Below are positions 6,627 through 10,144 of a stretch of 10,144 nucleotides of DNA, one piece after another. The position numbers and the translations under genes are program-made. Source of the DNA: Alphaproteobacteria bacterium (GTDB lineage: Bacteria; Pseudomonadota; Alphaproteobacteria; ATCC43930; CGMCC-115725); contig JAGWIH010000056.1 in NCBI GenBank assembly GCA_028866355.1, positions 1 to 10,144 on the forward strand, given 5' to 3'. The notes under the pieces were generated by a model. That model ran no database searches. It was not told the origin of the DNA and worked only from the letters and a program-made list of their open reading frames with translations. Within the stretch, counting starts at the first letter, position 1. The number at the start of each line of letters is the position of its first letter.

Positions 6627-6648
6627 GGCTTAAATATGTTGGTATCAA
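6620..6648 (+). promoter_or_regulatory. Promoter for the VOC-MoaD-BNR-CWC operon
   Basis: TTGACA (6620-6625), a 17-base spacer, and TATCAA (6643-6648, four of six matches to TATAAT) form a good sigma-70 promoter reading toward the VOC gene. Transcription would begin near 6655, leaving a leader of about 78 bases. The -35 box overlaps the marR start codon (complement of 6624-6626). Confidence 0.6.
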
Positions 6649-6660
6649 CGTAATTGTCAA
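6632..6660 (-). promoter_or_regulatory. Promoter for marR, facing the operon promoter
   Basis: On the minus strand, TTGACA (6660-6655) is followed after 16 bases by CATATT (6638-6633) or after 17 by ATATTT (6637-6632). The start point would fall near 6625-6627, at or beside the marR ATG (6626), implying a leaderless or near-leaderless transcript. It overlaps the opposite promoter almost completely. Confidence 0.58.
6638..6649. promoter_or_regulatory. Candidate MarR operator
   Basis: GTTG-GTAT-CAAC is an inverted repeat with four-base arms, and further matching pairs outside it (6635/6652, 6636/6651, 6632/6655, 6633/6654) extend the dyad to about 24 bases. It covers the -10 of the operon promoter and lies between the -35 and -10 of the marR promoter, where a bound dimer would block both. 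The assignment to this MarR is by position. Confidence 0.5.
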
Positions 6661-6701
6661 GGGCTGGACAAGGGGCGGGGATGGCCCGCACGCTCCAGCC
6701 C
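6661..6701 (+). other. Stem-loop in the VOC leader
   Basis: GGGCTGGA (6661-6668) and TCCAGCCC (6694-6701) are perfect 8-base arms with a 25-base G-rich loop, near the predicted 5' end of the operon transcript. It might stabilise the message or act as a 5' hairpin. There is no T run after it, so it is not an obvious terminator, and the ribosome binding site (6721-6727) is left free. Confidence 0.4.
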
Positions 6702-6732
6702 AGGAATCCCCGGGAAGGGAAAGGGAGCACTC

Positions 6733-7176
6733 ATGCAAATTCAGCCTTATCTGTTCTTCGACGGCCGTTGCGACGAAGCGCTGGCATTCTACAAAAAGGC
6801 GGTCGGCGCCGAAGTGACGATGCTGATGCGGTTCAAGGACAATCCCGAGCCGCAAGGCAACCCGCCGAATCTCCAGCCCGACAAGGTCATGCACGCGCGC
6901 GTTCGCATCGGCGACACGGTGATCTTCGCCGGCGACGGCCAGTGCCGCGCTGACGGCAAGAGCCACTTTGACGGTTTCGGCCTGTCGCTCACCGTCGCGA
7001 ACGAGGCCGAAGCGGACCGGATGTTCAACGGCCTGCTCGAAGGCGGCAACGTGATGATGCCGCTCGGCAAGACCTTCTTCTCGCCGCGCTTCGGCATGGT
7101 GACCGACAAGTTCGGCATCATGTGGATGGTCTATGTTGCGCCGGCCGAAGAAGCGCGCGCCCGCACCGCCGCGTAG
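6733..7176 (+). CDS. VOC family (PhnB/glyoxalase-like) protein
   Basis: Member of the vicinal oxygen chelate superfamily, closest to the PhnB-like (3-demethylubiquinone methyltransferase-like) group; 147 residues, cytoplasmic. The opening MQIQPYLFFDGRCDEALAFYKKAVGAEV is the typical first beta-alpha-beta unit, and a second half begins around HFDGFGLSLTVANEAEADRMFNGL and ends FGMVTDKFGIMWMVYVAP, the usual closing motif. Such proteins bind a metal or small molecule; the substrate is not known and resistance or ring-chemistry roles cannot be assigned. ATG 6733 is supported by AAGGGAG (6721-6727). It is the first gene of a tight run: its TAG (7174-7176) abuts the next start with no gap. Divergent from marR, which probably controls it. 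Confidence 0.92.
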   Translation: MQIQPYLFFDGRCDEALAFYKKAVGAEVTMLMRFKDNPEPQGNPPNLQPDKVMHARVRIGDTVIFAGDGQCRADGKSHFDGFGLSLTVANEAEADRMFNGLLEGGNVMMPLGKTFFSPRFGMVTDKFGIMWMVYVAPAEEARARTAA

Positions 7177-7479
7177 GTGATGCCCGATGGGCGTGGCGGG
7201 GTAATCAACGTGCCGACCGTCGCCTTCACCCGTGCGCTCGAACGCTTTCTCCAGGCGCCGCCGGCCGATGTCGGCGGCGCGACGGTGGGCGAGGCGCTCG
7301 GCGTGGTGTTCGCGTCGCGGCCGGCGCTGCGCGGCTACGTGCTCGACGATCAGGGCGGCTTGCGCCGGCACGTCGCCTGCTACGTCAATGGCAAACCGGT
7401 GCGCGACCGCGCGCGGCTGAGCGATCCGGTGACGGTGTCGGACAAGATCTACGTGTTTCAGGCGCTGACCGGCGGATAA
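7177..7479 (+). CDS. MoaD/ThiS-like ubiquitin-fold protein with C-terminal Gly-Gly
   Basis: Small beta-grasp protein of up to 100 residues resembling MoaD/ThiS sulfur carriers. The visible pattern is a first strand and helix (VPTVAFTRALERFLQAPP), GATVGEALGVVFASRPALRGYVLDDQGGLRRHVACYVNGKPV, then RARLSDPVTVSDKIYVFQALTGG. The chain ends exactly in Gly-Gly, the feature adenylated and thiocarboxylated by ThiF/MoeB-type E1 enzymes in this family. No E1, molybdopterin or thiamine gene is nearby, so it is probably not the housekeeping MoaD. GTG 7177 touches the previous stop and is followed by ATG 7180; GTG 7210 is a third choice closer to the first strand. No clear Shine-Dalgarno is seen, which suits translational coupling. 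The BNR gene follows after 21 bases. Confidence 0.82.
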   Translation: MMPDGRGGVINVPTVAFTRALERFLQAPPADVGGATVGEALGVVFASRPALRGYVLDDQGGLRRHVACYVNGKPVRDRARLSDPVTVSDKIYVFQALTGG

Positions 7480-7500
7480 GGCAGAAAACGGGAGAAATGC

Positions 7501-8586
7501 ATGATCGATCGAGTTTATGTCGGCACCCGCAAGGGTCTGTTCGAGATCGCGCGCGCGGGAAAAGGCGCGTGGCGGATCGCCGACGTGCACTTCCTCGGCG
7601 ATCCGGTCTCGGCGCTCTTACCGTTGGACGGCGCATTATATGCGGCGCTCGATCTCGGTCATTTCGGCACGCATCTCTGGAAGCGCGAAGGCAACGCCTG
7701 GCGCGAGCTCGGCGTGCCGGCCTTTCCGCCCAAGCCCGAAGACGCGACCGACGATCCGCATCCCTGGTCGCTCGGCAAGATCTGGTCGCTCGAGCCGGGT
7801 TTCGTGAACGGCCGGCTGTGGGCCGGCACCATGCCCGGCGGGCTGTTCCGCTCCGACGATGCCGGCGAGACTTGGAATCTGATTGAGAGGCTCTGGATGA
7901 TGCCCGAGCGCAAGCAATGGATGGGCGTCGCCGGCGGCGAGCAGCCGGGCATCAGCGCGGTGCTCGTCGATCCGCGCAAGCCCGACAGGATTCGCGTCGG
8001 CGTCTCGACCGCCGGCGTCTGGGCGAGCGACGATTCCGGAAAATCGTGGCGCATCATGAACCGGGGCGGCATGTACAACGAATACATGCCGCCCGAACGG
8101 CGCGAGGACCCGATCGCCATGGACATCCATCGCCTGGCGCGCTGCGCCGCGCATCCCGACACGGTGTGGTGCCAGCATCACAACGGCGTCTTCCGCTCGG
8201 AGGATTCCGGCCTGAGCTGGCGCGAGATCACCGCGATCAAGCCCTCGAAGTTCGGCTTCACCGTCGCCGCGCATCCGCGCGACAAGGGCACGGCGTGGTT
8301 CGTGCCGGCGATCAAGGACGAAAAGCGCGTGCCGGTCGACGGCAAGATCGTGGTCGCGCGCACCCGCGATGGCGGCCGCAGCTTCGACGTGCTGCACAAA
8401 GGCCTGCCGCAACGCCACGCTTATGACCTGGTGTTGCGGCACGGCCTCGACGTCGCATCCGACGGCGCGACGCTTGCTTTCGGCTCGAGCAGCGGCGGCT
8501 TGTGGGTTTCGGAAGACAGCGGCGACAGCTGGACCGCGCCCGAAGGCCGCCTGCCGCCGGTCAACGTCGTGCGGTTTGCGGCTTAG
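7501..8586 (+). CDS. BNR/Asp-box beta-propeller protein (sialidase-like fold)
   Basis: A 361-residue predicted beta-propeller of the WD40/YVTN/BNR-like or exo-alpha-sialidase-annotated group. Five Asp-boxes (S/T-x-D-x-G-x-S/T-W/F) are clear: SDDAGETW (118-125), SDDSGKSW (176-183), SEDSGLSW (233-240), TRDGGRSF (288-295) and SEDSGDSW (337-344), at regular 49-58 residue steps. The start MIDRVYVGTRKGLFEI has no signal peptide, so the protein is probably cytoplasmic, unlike secreted sialidases. I cannot identify the sialidase arginine triad or other catalytic set, so enzymatic activity should not be assumed; scaffold or binding roles are possible. GGGAG (7490-7494) is six bases before ATG 7501. 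It is third in the operon, directly after the MoaD-like gene, and its TAG is followed in the same frame by the CWC protein. Confidence 0.9.
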   Translation: MIDRVYVGTRKGLFEIARAGKGAWRIADVHFLGDPVSALLPLDGALYAALDLGHFGTHLWKREGNAWRELGVPAFPPKPEDATDDPHPWSLGKIWSLEPGFVNGRLWAGTMPGGLFRSDDAGETWNLIERLWMMPERKQWMGVAGGEQPGISAVLVDPRKPDRIRVGVSTAGVWASDDSGKSWRIMNRGGMYNEYMPPERREDPIAMDIHRLARCAAHPDTVWCQHHNGVFRSEDSGLSWREITAIKPSKFGFTVAAHPRDKGTAWFVPAIKDEKRVPVDGKIVVARTRDGGRSFDVLHKGLPQRHAYDLVLRHGLDVASDGATLAFGSSSGGLWVSEDSGDSWTAPEGRLPPVNVVRFAA

Positions 8587-8592
8587 TTCGCC

Positions 8593-8769
8593 GTGGAAGT
8601 CCGCTGCAGCGCGTGCGGCGCGCCCGTCGAATGCAATCCGGGGCCCGATTGCTGGTGCGCCGCGTTGCCGCGCCTGCCGATGCCGGAACAGAGTGACGGC
8701 TGCCTGTGTCCCGCCTGCCTGCGCGCACGGCTCGAACAGCACACACCGTCAAATCCTGCCTCGGCCTGA
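8593..8769 (+). CDS. Small cysteine-rich CWC family protein
   Basis: A 58-residue protein with a GTG start, matching the cysteine-rich CWC family (unknown function). Eight cysteines fall in paired patterns: Cys5 and Cys8 (CSAC), Cys14, Cys20 and Cys22 (CWC), and Cys37, Cys39 and Cys42 (CLCPAC). The order C-x2-C, CWCAALP, CLCPACL is diagnostic of the family. The pattern predicts zinc or iron binding in the cytoplasm. It starts six bases after the BNR stop and lies in the same frame (TAG 8584, TTC, GCC, GTG 8593), with no other start and no clear ribosome binding site, so translation probably depends on coupling with the BNR gene. The C-terminal 15 residues are ordinary polar sequence. Easily missed because of its size and GTG start. 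Confidence 0.82.
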   Translation: MEVRCSACGAPVECNPGPDCWCAALPRLPMPEQSDGCLCPACLRARLEQHTPSNPASA

Positions 8770-8785
8770 TCCGCGGTCCCCGATC

Positions 8786-8813
8786 TTGTCTTGTGTCCGG
8801 CACGACCTAGATA
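8786..8813 (+). promoter_or_regulatory. Possible promoter of the 62-residue protein
   Basis: TTGTCT (8786-8791) and TAGATA (8808-8813) are 16 bases apart. The predicted start near 8820 would leave almost no leader before ATG 8823. The surrounding CCGGCACG-x-CCTAG resembles the nadE promoter at 9033-9061. Matches to consensus are modest. Confidence 0.35.
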
Positions 8814-8822
8814 AAAAGGGCC

Positions 8823-9011
8823 ATGACGACGCGCCCCAAGGTTTCGTTCGATAGCGCGAATATCTGGAAGCGGCTCGAAACCTGCGAGCTCGTCGCGCGC
8901 GCGCACGGCTGGCATCCGAACGACATCATCCATTTTACCGACGAAGTCCGCGACGCCTTCTCCTACGAAGAGGCGAACGCGATCATCGAACGCGAATTCG
9001 ACGTGGTGTGA
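8823..9011 (+). CDS. Conserved-looking small acidic protein, function unknown
   Basis: A 62-residue protein that I do not recognise as a named family. It begins MTTRPKVSFDSANIWKRLETCEL, has a central HGWHPNDIIHFTDEVRDAFSYEE and ends ANAIIEREFDVV. The pattern is mainly helical, acidic toward the C-terminus, with one cysteine and no signal peptide or membrane segment. AAGGG (8816-8820) lies only two bases before the ATG, too close for an efficient ribosome binding site, and the promoter-like sequence suggests a near-leaderless message. It stands between the CWC gene and nadE with its own likely promoter. Coding is supported by codon use like its neighbours, but functional evidence is lacking. 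Confidence 0.7.
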   Translation: MTTRPKVSFDSANIWKRLETCELVARAHGWHPNDIIHFTDEVRDAFSYEEANAIIEREFDVV

Positions 9012-9032
9012 CGGCTGCGGTGCGGCGGCTGA

Positions 9033-9061
9033 TTGACACCCCCCGGCACGGCTCCTAGCGT
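9033..9061 (+). promoter_or_regulatory. nadE promoter
   Basis: A perfect TTGACA (9033-9038), a 17-base spacer and TAGCGT (9056-9061) form a typical alphaproteobacterial promoter. The start point would be about 9067-9069, three to five bases before ATG 9072, so the nadE message is probably leaderless. It also argues against the in-frame GTG at 9060 as the start, because that codon lies in the -10. Confidence 0.6.
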
Positions 9062-9071
9062 GCGCCCTGTC

Positions 9072-10144
9072 ATGGTCGATTCGCTCGTCATTTCGGTCGC
9101 CCAACTCGATCCCACGGTCGGCGACATCGCCGGCAACGTGGCGAAGCTGCGCCGCGCGCTCGCTGAGGCGCGCGGTCAGGGCGCCGATCTCGTGGTCACC
9201 AGCGAGCTCGTCGTCGCGGGATATCCGCCCGAGGATCTGGTGCTGAAGCCGGCGTTCGTCGCCGCCTGTCAGGCCGCGGTGACGGAATTCGCCCGCGCGA
9301 CTAAAGACGCGCCGGCGATGCTGCTCGGTTCGCCGTGGCGTCAGGACGGCAGGCTCTACAATGCCGCCGTGCTGCTGGCCGACGGCAAGGTGGCGGCGCT
9401 GCGGTTCAAGCACGCGCTGCCGAATTACGGCGTCTTCGACGAGAAGCGCGTCTTCGCCGCCGGCCCTGTGCCGGGTCCGATTCCGTTCAAGGGCGTGCGG
9501 CTCGGTGTCATGGTGTGCGAGGACATGTGGACGACCGACGTCGCCGAAACGCTCCAGGAATCCGGCGCCGATCTGCTCATCGTCATCAACGGCTCGCCGT
9601 TTGAAACCGACAAGCTGGGCGAACGCGTGTCGCTCGCCGTCGCGCGAGTCAAGGAAACCGGATTGCCGCTGCTCTATGTCAATCAGGTCGGCGGCCAGGA
9701 CGAATTGGTGTTCGACGGCGCCTCGTTCGCGCTCGACACGGCATTCAACCTGCGCCTCCAGGCGCCGAGCTGGCGCGAAGCGCAGCCGGTGACCAATTGG
9801 CGCCGCGGACGGCGCTGGACGGTCGAACCCGGCACGGTCGAAAAGCCGGAAGAGGGCGAGGCCGCGATCTATCACGCGCTGGTGCTGGGCCTGCGCGACT
9901 ACGTGCGCAAGAACCGCTTTCCCGGCGTGGTCATCGGCCTGTCGGGCGGCGTCGATTCCGCGCTCACCGCCGCGGTCGCGGTCGATGCGCTCGGTCCTGA
10001 CAAGGTGCACGGCGTCATCATGCCGTCGCCGTTCACCGCGCGCGAAAGCGTCGAGGACGCGACCGAGGTCGCGACGCTGTTGGGCTGCGAGCTGCGCTCG
10101 ATCGAGATATCGCCGGCGATGAAGGCGTTCGAAAAAACGCTGGC
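9072..10144 (+). CDS. nadE: Glutamine-dependent NAD+ synthetase, 3'-truncated by window edge
   Basis: Amidates nicotinate adenine dinucleotide to NAD+ using ATP and ammonia released from glutamine, the last step of NAD synthesis. The visible 357 codons hold two domains. The N-terminal nitrilase-type glutaminase (about 4-260) has the catalytic triad Glu45 (TSELVVAGYPPEDL), Lys113 (FKHALPNYGVFDEKR) and Cys149 (GVMVCEDMW). The synthetase domain begins near residue 270 with the ATP-binding P-loop LSGGVDSALT (Ser291-Ser296) and continues through VIMPSPFTARESVEDA before the window ends; the rest of the synthetase domain is missing. No stop is reached by 10144. ATG 9072 is chosen because homology starts within a few residues and the promoter lies immediately upstream. 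The GTG at 9060 is an unlikely alternative. Confidence 0.97.
   Translation, partial: MVDSLVISVAQLDPTVGDIAGNVAKLRRALAEARGQGADLVVTSELVVAGYPPEDLVLKPAFVAACQAAVTEFARATKDAPAMLLGSPWRQDGRLYNAAVLLADGKVAALRFKHALPNYGVFDEKRVFAAGPVPGPIPFKGVRLGVMVCEDMWTTDVAETLQESGADLLIVINGSPFETDKLGERVSLAVARVKETGLPLLYVNQVGGQDELVFDGASFALDTAFNLRLQAPSWREAQPVTNWRRGRRWTVEPGTVEKPEEGEAAIYHALVLGLRDYVRKNRFPGVVIGLSGGVDSALTAAVAVDALGPDKVHGVIMPSPFTARESVEDATEVATLLGCELRSIEISPAMKAFEKTL

Noticed and set aside
5923..7590. A 555-residue open frame on the minus strand across the WXXGXW, marR and VOC region
   Set aside because: It runs antisense to well-supported genes and out of frame with marR, with Arg/Ala/His-rich composition typical of GC-rich shadow frames and no recognisable domain.
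9060..9071. GTG at 9060 as the nadE start
   Set aside because: It lies in the predicted -10 box and adds only four residues before the family start.
8583..10010. A 475-residue open frame on the minus strand opposite CWC, the small protein and nadE
   Set aside because: It is antisense to nadE, whose catalytic motifs are intact; the composition is that of a shadow frame.

Overview
The window is GC-rich, densely coded bacterial DNA. Gene content and promoter style (TTGACA-type -35 boxes, short or absent leaders, a HiPIP with a Tat-like signal, class II DAHP synthase, DUF2237, CWC and WXXGXW-repeat proteins) suggest an alphaproteobacterium, probably of the Hyphomicrobiales (Bradyrhizobium/Pseudolabrys-like). 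This placement is inference; no rRNA or other phylogenetic marker is present. I see no tRNA, rRNA, CRISPR array, insertion sequence or phage gene.

Layout: (1) 1-2365, housekeeping: the 3' part of a class II DAHP synthase (shikimate pathway), then a nicotinate phosphoribosyltransferase whose start codon is not obvious. (2) 2387-3268, a divergent pair: a HiPIP-type iron-sulfur electron carrier on the minus strand with an FNR/FixK-like box upstream, and a DUF2237 protein on the plus strand ending at a strong intrinsic terminator. (3) 3430-6173, envelope and redox genes: a secreted peptidoglycan-binding-domain protein, a convergent aldo/keto reductase sharing a hairpin with it, and a secreted WXXGXW-repeat protein with a Pro/Gly/His-rich tail. 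(4) 6186-8769, an accessory cluster: a MarR regulator divergent from a tight run of VOC protein, MoaD/ThiS-like ubiquitin-fold protein ending in Gly-Gly, a five-Asp-box BNR beta-propeller, and a 58-residue eight-cysteine CWC protein. (5) 8823-10144: a 62-residue orphan protein and the 5' part of glutamine-dependent NAD synthetase nadE, which runs off the window.

How the genes fit together: pncB and nadE carry the first and last steps of the Preiss-Handler route to NAD, but they are about 6.7 kb apart and not in one operon. The most system-like region is 6186-8769. There a MarR repressor probably controls itself and the divergent operon through overlapping face-to-face promoters (6620-6660) that bracket a GTTG-N4-CAAC palindrome. 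The operon joins a possible sulfur carrier or protein modifier (MoaD-like, C-terminal Gly-Gly) to a cytoplasmic BNR propeller and a predicted metal-binding CWC protein, with no adenylating enzyme in view. I know of no assigned function for this combination, and it is the best candidate here for an undescribed system.
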